A stretch of DNA of 12,887 nt from Chloroflexota bacterium (GCA_023489135.1 JAMDCE010000655.1:1-12887); one strand, 5' to 3'. Counted from the first letter of the stretch, positions 1 to 6,450 are shown. Numbers and translations are program-made. The notes: generated by a model not told the origin, from the letters alone.

Positions 1-612
1 ATAGGTCTGGAACGATGTCAGGTAGAGAAAGAAAGGAGTGGGGTTGGCGAGCGTCACTTCCAGGGTCTTCGGATCTTTGGCCCTGACGCCCACCTGGCTG
101 AAATCGGTGATCTTGCCGCTGTTGAAATCCTCGGCGCCCTTCAGATAGTAGAGCTGATAGGCGTACTCGGATGGGGCGCCATCGGCCACCGAAGGGCTGA
201 GGGCCCGCTGCCAGGAGTAGACGAAATCGTCGGCGGTAACTTTGTCGCCGTTGGTCCACTTGGCGTCGCGGAGGTGGAAAGTGTAGGTGAGTCCGTCGGC
301 CGAGACGTCCCACTTCTCAGCCATACCTGGTTTAGGGGAGAGATCCTTGGGATCGTAGGTGGTGAGCCCTTCCAGTAGCTGCTGTATCACCTTGAACTCG
401 GGATCCCCCGTCATAATAGCGGGATCCAGCGTTTCGGGCTCAGCCCCATTGTTAAAGGTGAAAATCTGCTCAGCGGCCAATTCCGAGGTCGTCCCGGCCG
501 CGGGCGTACCAGCGCCCCCTGACGGCCCCCCGCAACTCGCGAGAAGTGGAGCAATCAAGACGATGCTGAGGGCCAACCCTACGACAAACAAGCGTCTGTT
601 TTTCAAGAACAT
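1..612 (-). CDS. Peptide-type ABC transporter substrate-binding lipoprotein (SBP family 5), N-terminal 204 residues, cut by window edge
   Basis: Solute-binding protein that would capture a peptide or similar solute outside the membrane and deliver it to an Opp/Dpp-type ABC permease. The reading frame is open from the ATG at 612 to the window edge, so the C-terminal half or more is missing. The first 27 residues are a lipoprotein signal: the basic start MFLKNRR, a hydrophobic stretch, and the lipobox LLASC with Cys27 as the predicted lipidation site. A Gly/Ala/Pro/Thr-rich linker follows. The mature domain then shows classic family-5 wording: FNNGAEPETLDPA near residue 45, a GLTTYDP stretch, AEKWDVSADGLTYTFHLR, and the ADDFVYSWQRAL motif near 120-130. 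The Shine-Dalgarno AAGGAGG at 618-624 sits 5 nt before the ATG and fixes the start. Permease genes are not in the window; they may lie to the left. The substrate cannot be read from this part. Confidence 0.93.
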   Translation of the reverse strand, partial: MFLKNRRLFVVGLALSIVLIAPLLASCGGPSGGAGTPAAGTTSELAAEQIFTFNNGAEPETLDPAIMTGDPEFKVIQQLLEGLTTYDPKDLSPKPGMAEKWDVSADGLTYTFHLRDAKWTNGDKVTADDFVYSWQRALSPSVADGAPSEYAYQLYYLKGAEDFNSGKITDFSQVGVRAKDPKTLEVTLANPTPFFLYLTSFQTY

Positions 613-771
613 GGTCTCCTCCTTCAACAAAACGTCGGCTTCTACCAGAGGATCACAGGGGCTTCCGATGACTTGGTTGTCTGCCCATCACCTCCTCGGC
701 CCTGTCATCGCCAGGCCCTCGTCGCTCAGCAGTTTGCTTGGACTCTCGCGGGAAAAAAGAGGATTCCTTTG
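613..771 (-). promoter_or_regulatory. Long structured 5' leader of the substrate-binding protein gene
   Basis: If the promoter at 778-806 is real, the transcript carries about 160 untranslated bases before the ATG at 612. Read on the minus strand, it contains CGATGAC (710-704) and its exact complement GTCATCG (672-666). Between these arms lie GAGGA and GGGC, and both have complements (TCCTC and GCCC) downstream of the second arm. The pairings therefore interlock, either as a pseudoknot or as mutually exclusive folds. I do not recognise a known riboswitch consensus. A cis-regulatory RNA is an inference from the pairing only. Confidence 0.35.
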
Positions 772-777
772 GGCGGC

Positions 778-806
778 ATTATACCACGACGCTTAGCATC
801 TGTGTA
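778..806 (-). promoter_or_regulatory. Promoter of the substrate-binding protein gene
   Basis: On the minus strand there is a perfect -10 hexamer TATAAT (783-778) preceded by TGG, making an extended -10. A 17-nt spacer separates it from TACACA (806-801), which matches TTGACA at 4 of 6 positions. Transcription would start near 771. This is the best sigma-70-type promoter upstream of the gene. Confidence 0.65.
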
Positions 807-854
807 CAGTGGCTCTACATAACTAATCGACTCACTGCCGCACGAGCACTGAAT

Positions 855-902
855 AGGGGTTAGGGGTTAAAGCGGGTACCTGGCCCGTAACCCCTAACCC
901 CT
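855..902. repeat. G-rich telomere-like inverted repeat in the divergent intergenic region
   Basis: A perfect 15-base inverted repeat: AGGGGTTAGGGGTTA at 855-869 and its complement at 888-902. An additional CGGG/CCCG pair (873-876 with 884-887) closes a 7-nt loop around TACC, and a 3-nt AAG bulge lies on the left arm. Each arm is itself a tandem repeat of a TTAGGGG-like unit. No T-tract follows on the plus strand, so it does not look like an intrinsic terminator. It lies between the divergent promoters of the substrate-binding protein gene and pyrF. It resembles dispersed intergenic palindromes. The G-runs could also form a quadruplex. Apart from this element, the promoters and the leader, I see nothing in 613-1003. 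Confidence 0.75.
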
Positions 903-927
903 CCGGTCTGTGCAATGACCCCAGCGA

Positions 928-955
928 TTCGCAAACATCATTTTCGTGGTATACT
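928..955 (+). promoter_or_regulatory. Promoter of the pyrF operon
   Basis: Extended -10 TGG-TATACT (hexamer 950-955) with a possible -35 TTCGCA at 928-933 (4 of 6 matches to TTGACA) and a 16-nt spacer. The transcript would start near 961-963. That is downstream of the ATG at 956, so this promoter argues that pyrF translation starts at the TTG at 1004. Confidence 0.6.
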
Positions 956-1003
956 ATGTGCTCGCTCGAGGGCGAGCACACAATCGTAGAAAAGGGTAGA
1001 ACC

Positions 1004-1873
1004 TTGAAGTTCGTCGAGAAACTGCTCGCCGCGAGCCGTAGGAATGACAGCTTGGTGTGCGTGGGGCTGGACACAGAACTGGCTCGCCTCCCTGTGTCAT
1101 TCAGGACCCAGGACGATCCGATCTTCGAGTTTAACAAAGCCATAATCGAAGCCACACAAGACCTTGTCTGCGCTTACAAGCCAAATCTGGCCTTTTACGA
1201 AGCCGAGGGTTGGCGAGGGCTGCAGTCGCTGGAGCGAACGATCAGGCTGATTCCCCCGGAGATACCCGTGATCGGCGACGCCAAGCGCGGGGACATCGGA
1301 CATACCGCCGCGGCCTACGCCCGGGCTCTGTTCGACATCTACGGCTTCGATGCCGTGACGGTCAACCCCTATCTTGGACGAGATTCGTTGGAGCCTTTTC
1401 TGGCGCGAGAGGAAAAGGGCGTCATTGTCTTGTGCCGAACATCCAATCCTGGAGCCAAAGATTTTCAGGATCTTCTCTGCCGTGAAGGGATCGGGGGGAC
1501 TCGCCCGGGCCGGCCATCGGAAGAAGAGCCTCATCCGCTGTACCAGGTGGTGGCTGAGAAAGTAAGGGCCTGGAATACGAACGGTAACTGCGGGCTGGTG
1601 GTGGGGGCCACATATCCGGACGAGCTTCGCGTGGTGAGAAGTATGTGCCCGGATATGCCAATTCTCGTTCCAGGCGTTGGAGCGCAGGCAGCGGACTTGG
1701 CGGCGGTCATCCGGAATGGTGTGGACGAGAAGGGAGAACTGGCCATCGTTAACTCTTCCCGGGCCATCATCTACGCGTCGTCTGGTGATGACTTCGCCGC
1801 GGCGGCCCGGCGTGAAGCAGCGTCGCTGCGGTCGGCTATGAACCACTTTCGCCAGGTGCAGAATGCTACCTGA
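1004..1873 (+). CDS. pyrF: Orotidine 5'-phosphate decarboxylase
   Basis: Cytosolic enzyme that decarboxylates OMP to UMP, the last step of de novo pyrimidine synthesis. It belongs to the longer, type-2-like subfamily. Residues are numbered from the TTG at 1004 (289 aa). The N-terminal strand is SLVCVGLDTE. The catalytic signature DAKRGDIGHTAAAYA is at about 92-106, with Lys94 and Asp97 as the expected catalytic residues. VNPYLGRDSLEPF, VVGATYP, LVPGVGAQ and the phosphate-binding NSSRAIIYAS follow. An ATG at 956 is in frame, but it overlaps the likely transcription start. Family members usually begin close to the LKFVEKLLAA segment, as the TTG start does, and AAAGGG lies 8 nt before the TTG (991-996). 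An extra stretch rich in Gly, Arg and Glu (about 162-178) interrupts the usual DLL...PLY loop. It is the first gene of a probable operon with the DUF951 gene, 25 nt downstream. Confidence 0.95.
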   Translation: MKFVEKLLAASRRNDSLVCVGLDTELARLPVSFRTQDDPIFEFNKAIIEATQDLVCAYKPNLAFYEAEGWRGLQSLERTIRLIPPEIPVIGDAKRGDIGHTAAAYARALFDIYGFDAVTVNPYLGRDSLEPFLAREEKGVIVLCRTSNPGAKDFQDLLCREGIGGTRPGRPSEEEPHPLYQVVAEKVRAWNTNGNCGLVVGATYPDELRVVRSMCPDMPILVPGVGAQAADLAAVIRNGVDEKGELAIVNSSRAIIYASSGDDFAAAARREAASLRSAMNHFRQVQNAT

Positions 1874-1898
1874 GCCACTCTCGAGGTAGGTCCGAAGG

Positions 1899-2093
1899 AT
1901 GGTTGTGAATTTCAGGCTGGACGATGTCGTTCGGCTACGAAAGCCACATCCCTGCGGCAGCCACGACTGGCGAGTGGTCCGGCTGGGTGCGGATATCGGC
2001 TTGAAGTGTTTGGGATGCCAGCGACGGGTATTGTTGCCTAGAAGCACAGTGGAGCGACGACTCAAGGAATTCGTCTCTAGAGGTGAGGAGTAG
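1899..2093 (+). CDS. DUF951 family small protein
   Basis: A 64-residue protein of unknown function that matches the DUF951 family in length and wording. It has an N-terminal beta-rich stretch [20 protein letters not shown], then [21 protein letters not shown]. Three cysteines (one in HPCGS, two in KCLGCQR) could bind metal or a nucleic acid. This is the family's conserved pattern as I recall it, with no function proven. The basic C-terminal part [12 protein letters not shown] fits the family. The Shine-Dalgarno GAGGTAGG at 1883-1890 lies 8 nt before the ATG. It sits between pyrF and an MFS gene. The last codons GGT GAG GAG also form a Shine-Dalgarno-like sequence for the next gene, and its TAG stop is in frame with that gene. 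Confidence 0.88.
   Translation: MVVNFRLDDVVRLRKPHPCGSHDWRVVRLGADIGLKCLGCQRRVLLPRSTVERRLKEFVSRGEE
2081..2090 (+). promoter_or_regulatory. Shine-Dalgarno-like sequence that decides the MFS start
   Basis: AGGTGAGGAG overlaps the last codons of the DUF951 gene. It lies 6 nt before an ATC codon at 2097, the only near-cognate start close behind it that is in frame with the MFS protein. No comparable purine-rich sequence precedes the GTG at 2178, where the upstream bases read CTCGCCCAGGCT. Confidence 0.5.
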
Positions 2094-2096
2094 AAG

Positions 2097-3431
2097 ATCG
2101 AGACCTTATCCCTCAAAGGCAACTTTGTAGTCGTCCTACGAAACCGCCATTTCCTCGTTCTCTGGCTCGCCCAGGCTGTGTCCCAAACGGCCCAGAATGT
2201 AATTAATTTCGCTCTGATAATTGCGGTCGAGACTGTCAGCCACTCCAGCACCCAGGTCAGCATCGTCATCCTCGCCTTCACCGTTCCCGCGGTCGTGTTC
2301 AGCGCCGTGGCGGGGGTATTTGTGGATCGGACCAACAAGAAGACGATGCTGGTGGTGACGAACGTCCTGAGAGGCCTTGCCGTCCTCGGCTATATCTTTA
2401 GCGGCCGCTCCTGGCCGGTGTTTTATCTTCTGCTGACCGTCTACCTTATAACTCTTCTCTTTGCCACCATCAGCCAGTTCTTCGGTCCAGCCGAGGCGGC
2501 CATGATCCCCTTGCTAGTCGGCCGCAATCACCTGGTTACGGCCAATTCTATGTTCAATCTTACCTTCACCGCGTCCCAATTGCTCGGCTTCGCCGTTCTC
2601 GGTCCCCTGCTAGCGAAGGTGGTAGGTCTGTCCACTCTGTTCATTGTCGTTTTTGTAATGTATATGGTGGCCTCGGCCCTCACCGCTCTTCTCCCTTCAA
2701 AAGAGCCGAGATTGCTGACGGCAAACTCCACCCAAGGGAACGGCCTGCAGAAGGTGTGGTCGGAGCTTCGAGAAGGTTGGGCCTTCATCGTCAAAGACCG
2801 GATTCTCGTCACCGCTCTGGTTCATCTTTCTCTGGCCTCTTCTCTGTTCCTCATCCTCGGCACGCTGGGAACGGGCTTCGTGAACCGCGTCATTGGAATC
2901 CCCGCCGAGGACCTGGCCTACATCGTCGCTCCGGCTGGCATCGGAATGCTTATCGGGGTCCTGCTGGTCAATCGCTTTGCCACAGAGCAAAACAGGGAGA
3001 CGATGATCAACGCCGGGCTTGGGGCCATCGGGGTTTCCCTTTTCTTCTTTGCCATCGCCAAGCCGGGATCTGACCTGATATTCGGCCTTTTCGGCCAGAC
3101 TCCGCCTCTCAGCCTGGTGGTGGGCATAGTCATGTTTATGGGCGGCCTCGCCGGACTGACCAACGCCTTCGTCGCCATTCCGGCGCAGACGGTTATCCTG
3201 GAGCGCTCCCCAGAGGACATACGAGGCCGCGTCTTCTCGGTATTCTTCATGCTCTCCAACGCCGCGGCTCTATTTCCCATCCTCTTCGCGGGCAGCCTGG
3301 CCGACCTGATAGGCATCGTTCAGGTCATGGTTATCATCGCGGTGCTGGTCTCGACGGTTTCGGCCGTCAGCTTCTACCTTCACTATACCGCGCACCATCA
3401 CCCCTACACCGACATAAAACCGGGCCGTTAG
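2097..3431 (+). CDS. MFS transporter, probable drug/small-molecule exporter (MFS_3/EntS-like), with a likely non-ATG start
   Basis: Integral membrane transporter of the major facilitator superfamily, predicted to have about 12 helices and to export a small molecule with proton coupling; the substrate is unknown. The loop after helix 2 reads GVFVDRTNKKTMLV, a motif-A-like sequence. The second half contains the ERSPEDIRGRVFSVF segment typical of the MFS_3 group. The first conventional start is the GTG at 2178, giving 417 aa, but it would cut through helix 1. The frame is open back to a TAG at 2091, and the extra residues (LRNRHFLVLWLAQAVSQ) match the usual N-terminus of the family. No ATG, GTG or TTG exists in that extension. 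ATC at 2097, six bases after a good Shine-Dalgarno, gives 444 aa and is my preferred start. Readthrough of the DUF951 stop is the alternative. Probably the last gene of the pyrF operon. Confidence 0.88.
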   Translation: METLSLKGNFVVVLRNRHFLVLWLAQAVSQTAQNVINFALIIAVETVSHSSTQVSIVILAFTVPAVVFSAVAGVFVDRTNKKTMLVVTNVLRGLAVLGYIFSGRSWPVFYLLLTVYLITLLFATISQFFGPAEAAMIPLLVGRNHLVTANSMFNLTFTASQLLGFAVLGPLLAKVVGLSTLFIVVFVMYMVASALTALLPSKEPRLLTANSTQGNGLQKVWSELREGWAFIVKDRILVTALVHLSLASSLFLILGTLGTGFVNRVIGIPAEDLAYIVAPAGIGMLIGVLLVNRFATEQNRETMINAGLGAIGVSLFFFAIAKPGSDLIFGLFGQTPPLSLVVGIVMFMGGLAGLTNAFVAIPAQTVILERSPEDIRGRVFSVFFMLSNAAALFPILFAGSLADLIGIVQVMVIIAVLVSTVSAVSFYLHYTAHHHPYTDIKPGR

Positions 3432-3577
3432 TCACGTCGCTGGCCCAGCTCCTCTGTCAAACAGCGAATTCTTGTCCCTAGTGTACTTTGGATTAGGCGC
3501 TTCACCGGGTTTGTCAGCACCAACTCTGCCTTCCGACAACAGGCTGCACGACCGGTCCCATGCCCCCGGGGATTATG

Positions 3578-3601
3578 GTCACCTGGAGGAACCCCGGTGA
3601 C
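3578..3601. repeat. Small inverted repeat between the MFS gene and nfeD
   Basis: GTCACC (3578-3583) and its complement GGTGAC (3596-3601) enclose a 12-nt loop that could pair a little further (GG with CC). It could be a weak terminator for the MFS operon, but no T-tract follows on the plus strand. I see nothing else in 3432-3643. Confidence 0.3.
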
Positions 3602-3643
3602 TTCGAAAAGGGTGATGAGATGGAAATCCGGCCAAGATTCCCA

Positions 3644-3672
3644 TTGTTGGCGCAAGGTCAGACGAGTATAAT
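3644..3672 (+). promoter_or_regulatory. Promoter of nfeD
   Basis: A perfect -10 TATAAT at 3667-3672 with a 17-nt spacer to TTGTTG (3644-3649), which shares the TTG core of the -35 consensus. Transcription would start near 3679, leaving a leader of about 20 nt that holds the Shine-Dalgarno AAGAAGGA at 3684-3691. Confidence 0.65.
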
Positions 3673-3700
3673 ATTAAGTCGTTAAGAAGGATCTTCGGTG

Positions 3701-5035
3701 ATGATGCTGCCTAGAAGACTCTGTTACGCTTTAATCCTCCTTCTCGGAATTACCCTGCTGCTCAACAGCCGCGTCGCGGCCCAGGGTACTCACGTGGACG
3801 TGGCCAACTTGAAGGGCGTGGTCAATCCTGTGATGGCCCATTACATCGACAGGACCATAAGCCAGGCCGAGACGGATGGAGCCAGCGCCCTGATCATCCA
3901 GATGGACACGCCTGGCGGCCTGGATACCTCGATGCGAGAGATTATCCAGCGAATGCTTTCGGCCAAGGTGCCAGTGGTGGTCTACGTCGCCCCACCGGGA
4001 AGCCGAGCCGGGTCCGCCGGAGTCTACATCACCTACGCCGCCAATGTCGCGGCTATGGCCCCCAACACCAACATCGGCGCGGCCCATCCGGTGACGATTG
4101 GGCAGGGGGGCGAGGAACAGCAGCCCTCCGACACTATGACGGCCAAGATCACCAACGACGCCGTAGCCTACATCAGGAGCCTGGCCATCCAGCGGGGCCG
4201 GAACGCCACCTGGGCTGAACAAGCCGTGCGCCAGAGCGTGTCCGTTCCGGCGCCGGAGGCGCTGAAGCTTGGCGTGATCGACTTAATCGCCAATGACATG
4301 CCATCCCTGTTGAACCAACTCGACGGTAGAGAAGTCACACTGGACGGTGGCACAAAGGTCGTGTTGAGCACTCGGAACGCCACCGTCGACAACCTGGGCA
4401 TGAGCTGGATCGAGGATTTCCTCATGGTGATCAGCGACCCGACCATCGCCTATATCCTGCTATCCCTGGGCATGATGGCCATCTTCTTCGAGCTTTCTAG
4501 CCCAGGGGCTATTCTCCCTGGCGTCGTAGGTGGCGTCTTCCTGTTGCTGGCGTTCTATGCCCTGGGCAATTTGCCGGTGAACTTCGCTGGACTGCTTCTA
4601 ATAGGCTTCGCCTTCGTTCTCTTCATCGCCGACGTGTTCGCCGTCAGCCACGGCGTGCTGACCGTTGGAGCGATCATCGCGATGATCCTGGGCTCGATTC
4701 TTCTCATCCCTAGCTCGGCCGGCTCTTTTTTCCAGATCTCGCTGCCGGTGATGATCACCATGATCGCCTGCATCACCGCCTTCTTCGTCTTCGTCGTCGC
4801 CGCTGTGGTGAAAGCGCGGCGACGCAGAGTGGTCACCGGACGCGAAGGGATGCTGGGTCAGATCGGCGAGGCCCGATCGGACCTCAACCCCACCGGCTCA
4901 GTTTTCGTCGACGGCGCACTATGGAGCGCCGTTAGCGAAAACGGTACGATCAAGAAAGGTGAGAAGGTGGAGGTCATTGGAGTCGACGGCCTCAAGTTGA
5001 GAGTGATGAAAATGCCGGAGATTCCGGGTTTTTAG
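3701..5035 (+). CDS. nfeD: Long-form NfeD: membrane-anchored ClpP-class serine protease with a C-terminal OB domain
   Basis: Membrane protease of the NfeD1b type (archaeal PH1510-like). In studied members it cleaves the hydrophobic C-terminal part of a partner stomatin. Numbering is from the ATG at 3701 (444 aa). Residues 1-28 are a signal peptide ending near VAAQ. A ClpP/SppA-like domain covers about 30-200, with the TPGG oxyanion motif at 70-73, Ser105 in SRAGSAGVYI as nucleophile and Lys149 in TAKITNDA as the general base of a Ser-Lys dyad. Four or five membrane helices lie between about 247 and 370 and end in KARRRR. The C-terminal NfeD OB-fold (about 378-434) contains GREGMLGQIGEA and GALWSAVS. 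GTG 3698, ATG 3701 and ATG 3704 are adjacent; ATG 3701 lies 9 nt after the Shine-Dalgarno. It has its own promoter and converges with the slipin gene, its probable partner. Confidence 0.94.
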   Translation: MMLPRRLCYALILLLGITLLLNSRVAAQGTHVDVANLKGVVNPVMAHYIDRTISQAETDGASALIIQMDTPGGLDTSMREIIQRMLSAKVPVVVYVAPPGSRAGSAGVYITYAANVAAMAPNTNIGAAHPVTIGQGGEEQQPSDTMTAKITNDAVAYIRSLAIQRGRNATWAEQAVRQSVSVPAPEALKLGVIDLIANDMPSLLNQLDGREVTLDGGTKVVLSTRNATVDNLGMSWIEDFLMVISDPTIAYILLSLGMMAIFFELSSPGAILPGVVGGVFLLLAFYALGNLPVNFAGLLLIGFAFVLFIADVFAVSHGVLTVGAIIAMILGSILLIPSSAGSFFQISLPVMITMIACITAFFVFVVAAVVKARRRRVVTGREGMLGQIGEARSDLNPTGSVFVDGALWSAVSENGTIKKGEKVEVIGVDGLKLRVMKMPEIPGF

Positions 5036-5287
5036 GGGCACTGATCCACAGGTTTCCCAGATTCCACAGATCGAGGAAGCCTTCCAGGTTCAGGAATGTA
5101 GATTGAGGCCGGTGTCGTCACACTATGGCAGGATCAAGTTGGCAAGGGCGAAGCGCCCGCCATCGCCTGATTTAGGCTATTACCACCACAAATTCTCGTC
5201 AATCCTGCCCTAGGTCGGTGCCAACACTGCGGCGAGCGCTTCTCCCCTACAGGTGGCTTCACCCTCGAACTCAGTACCTCGATAAGC
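5036..5287. other. Intergenic stretch between nfeD and the terminator, no gene seen
   Basis: I find no convincing coding sequence or tRNA here. Positions 5043-5072 contain two near copies of a GATCCACAG/GATTCCACAG unit, which recalls common degenerate intergenic repeats. A minor GGGCG-AAG-CGCCC hairpin lies at 5146-5158. Neither has a clear role. Confidence 0.4.
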
Positions 5288-5319
5288 AAAAGGCCGAGTC
5301 TTGTGCGACTCGGCCTTTT
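5288..5319. terminator. Bidirectional intrinsic terminator shared by nfeD and the slipin gene
   Basis: A perfect 13-bp stem: AAAAGGCCGAGTC (5288-5300) and its complement (5307-5319), with the loop TTGTGC. The A-run on one side and the T-run on the other make it work as an intrinsic terminator in both directions. It lies 36 nt beyond the slipin stop and about 250 nt beyond the nfeD stop, between two convergent genes. Confidence 0.92.
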
Positions 5320-5355
5320 CGGTATGACCTCAATCAAGAAGTTCTGGGGTCCGGC

Positions 5356-6207
5356 CTATTCCTCCGGCTCAGCGGAATCTTCCGCTGGAGGAACGGCCGC
5401 CAGAGGGACCTGAGCACGAGGGGCCTGAGGAGACCTTTCCTTCTGCCGGCCCCGCGTATCCAGGAACATACTGATCAAATCGATGGGCAACGGGAAGACG
5501 GTCGTGGAATTCTTCTCTGCGGCAATCTCTGTCAGAGTCTGCAGATACCGGAGCTGCATGCTAGCCGGTTCCGAGCTGATGATGCGGGCCGCTTCGGCCA
5601 GGGCCTTTGAGGCTTGAAGCTCCCCCTCAGCGTGGATGATCTTGGCTCGCTTCTCTCGTTCGGCCTCAGCCTGTCGCGCCATTGCTCGCTGCATCGTGTC
5701 GGGAAGCTCGACGTCCTTCACCTCCACGATGCTAACCTTCATACCCCAGGGCTCCGTCTGTTCGTCGATGATCTGTTGCAGAATGTGGTTGATCTTCTCC
5801 CGGTGAGAGAGAAGCTCATCAAGTTCCGACTGCCCGAGAACGCTCCGCAGGCTCGTCTGAGCGATTTGGAAAGTAGCCCTGACGTAGTCTGCCACATTCA
5901 CCACGGCTTTCTGTGGGTCGAATACGTGGAAATACAGGACGGCATTTACTCGCATGGTGACGTTGTCCCGGCTAATGACTTCCTGCGCCGGTATCTCCAT
6001 GGTCACCGTACGCAGGTCGATTCTGACCATCCGCTCCACGATAGGGATCAGTAGAATAAGCCCAGGGCCCCGCACACCGACGAGTCTACCCAGACGGAAG
6101 ATAACTCCTCGCTCGTACTCCTGAGTGATCTTGATGGCCGCGCTGCCGAGGATCAGCACGAAGAAGGCAATAATCCCAATGACAATCAAAACGCCTACAA
6201 TATCCAT
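5356..6207 (-). CDS. Slipin/stomatin family membrane protein (SPFH domain)
   Basis: A 283-residue membrane-associated scaffold protein that forms oligomers and is thought to organise membrane microdomains or protect membrane proteases and channels. Residues 3-23 are a single hydrophobic anchor ([16 protein letters not shown]). The SPFH/band-7 domain runs from about 25 to 200, with [59 protein letters not shown], the coiled-coil-forming [15 protein letters not shown], and the slipin signature [28 protein letters not shown]. After an Ala-rich stretch there is a hydrophobic segment [13 protein letters not shown] (236-248). Its position is like the site cut by NfeD in archaeal stomatin. The tail after about 255 is Pro/Ala/Glu-rich and probably disordered. 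The Shine-Dalgarno GGAGGC lies 5 nt before the ATG. It faces nfeD tail to tail. Confidence 0.94.
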   Translation of the reverse strand: MDIVGVLIVIGIIAFFVLILGSAAIKITQEYERGVIFRLGRLVGVRGPGLILLIPIVERMVRIDLRTVTMEIPAQEVISRDNVTMRVNAVLYFHVFDPQKAVVNVADYVRATFQIAQTSLRSVLGQSELDELLSHREKINHILQQIIDEQTEPWGMKVSIVEVKDVELPDTMQRAMARQAEAEREKRAKIIHAEGELQASKALAEAARIISSEPASMQLRYLQTLTEIAAEKNSTTVFPLPIDLISMFLDTRGRQKERSPQAPRAQVPLAAVPPAEDSAEPEE

Positions 6208-6245
6208 GGAACGCCTCCGTCATAAAGGTAACTCCAACGAATTAC

Positions 6246-6258
6246 TGCTATTATAGCA
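6246..6258 (-). promoter_or_regulatory. Extended -10 of the slipin gene embedded in a perfect palindrome
   Basis: The minus strand has TGC-TATAAT (hexamer 6255-6250), an extended -10 about 45 nt before the slipin ATG. I see no good -35. The hexamer lies inside a 13-base palindrome TGCTATTATAGCA (plus strand, 6-bp arms around a central T). A dimeric repressor could bind there and block the promoter. That is inference from symmetry alone. Confidence 0.5.
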
Positions 6259-6279
6259 CATCACTGTTACAATAATGGG

Positions 6280-6298
6280 TGCGCTCCCTAGGAGCGCA
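6280..6298. repeat. Perfect inverted repeat between uvrB and the slipin gene
   Basis: TGCGCTCC (6280-6287) and GGAGCGCA (6291-6298) form an 8-bp stem with a 3-nt CTA loop. On the minus strand it follows uvrB by about 150 nt and precedes the slipin promoter by about 25 nt. There is no T-run on the minus side and only three T on the plus side, so it is a poor intrinsic terminator. It could instead be an operator. I see no gene in 6299-6450. Confidence 0.5.
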
Positions 6299-6450
6299 TT
6301 TCCGCCACGAATCTCAGACCATTCGATCTAGCGGCGTCCAGCCACGGTAGAGGAATCGTCCTCATCCAAGCGAAAAGGAAGGTCAAAGTCCGTCTCGACC
6401 GAGAGTGGTGTCCCTTCCTGGAGCCTGGCGGAGATAGGGGCTTTGGAAAG

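Noticed and set aside
855..902. G-rich palindrome as an intrinsic terminator of a plus-strand gene
   Set aside because: No T-tract follows and no plus-strand gene precedes it in the window.
832..1155. Minus-strand open frame of 107 codons over the pyrF promoter and 5' end
   Set aside because: It covers the G-rich palindrome and the pyrF N-terminus, has no ribosome-binding site and no family-like sequence; the plus-strand pyrF reading is decisive.
1097..2338. Minus-strand open frame of 413 codons opposite pyrF, DUF951 and MFS
   Set aside because: Long but a shadow of the GC-rich plus-strand genes; the protein is low in hydrophobic pattern, rich in Arg/Thr/Ser and fits no family, while all three genes opposite it are clear.
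5255..5285. TTCGA-containing stretch (minus strand) that resembles a tRNA T-loop
   Set aside because: The flanking bases do not form a 5-bp T-stem and no acceptor or anticodon arm can be drawn.
5134..5610. Open frames on both strands across the nfeD-slipin gap
   Set aside because: They run through the bidirectional terminator and the slipin 3' end; composition is random-like and no start signal is seen.
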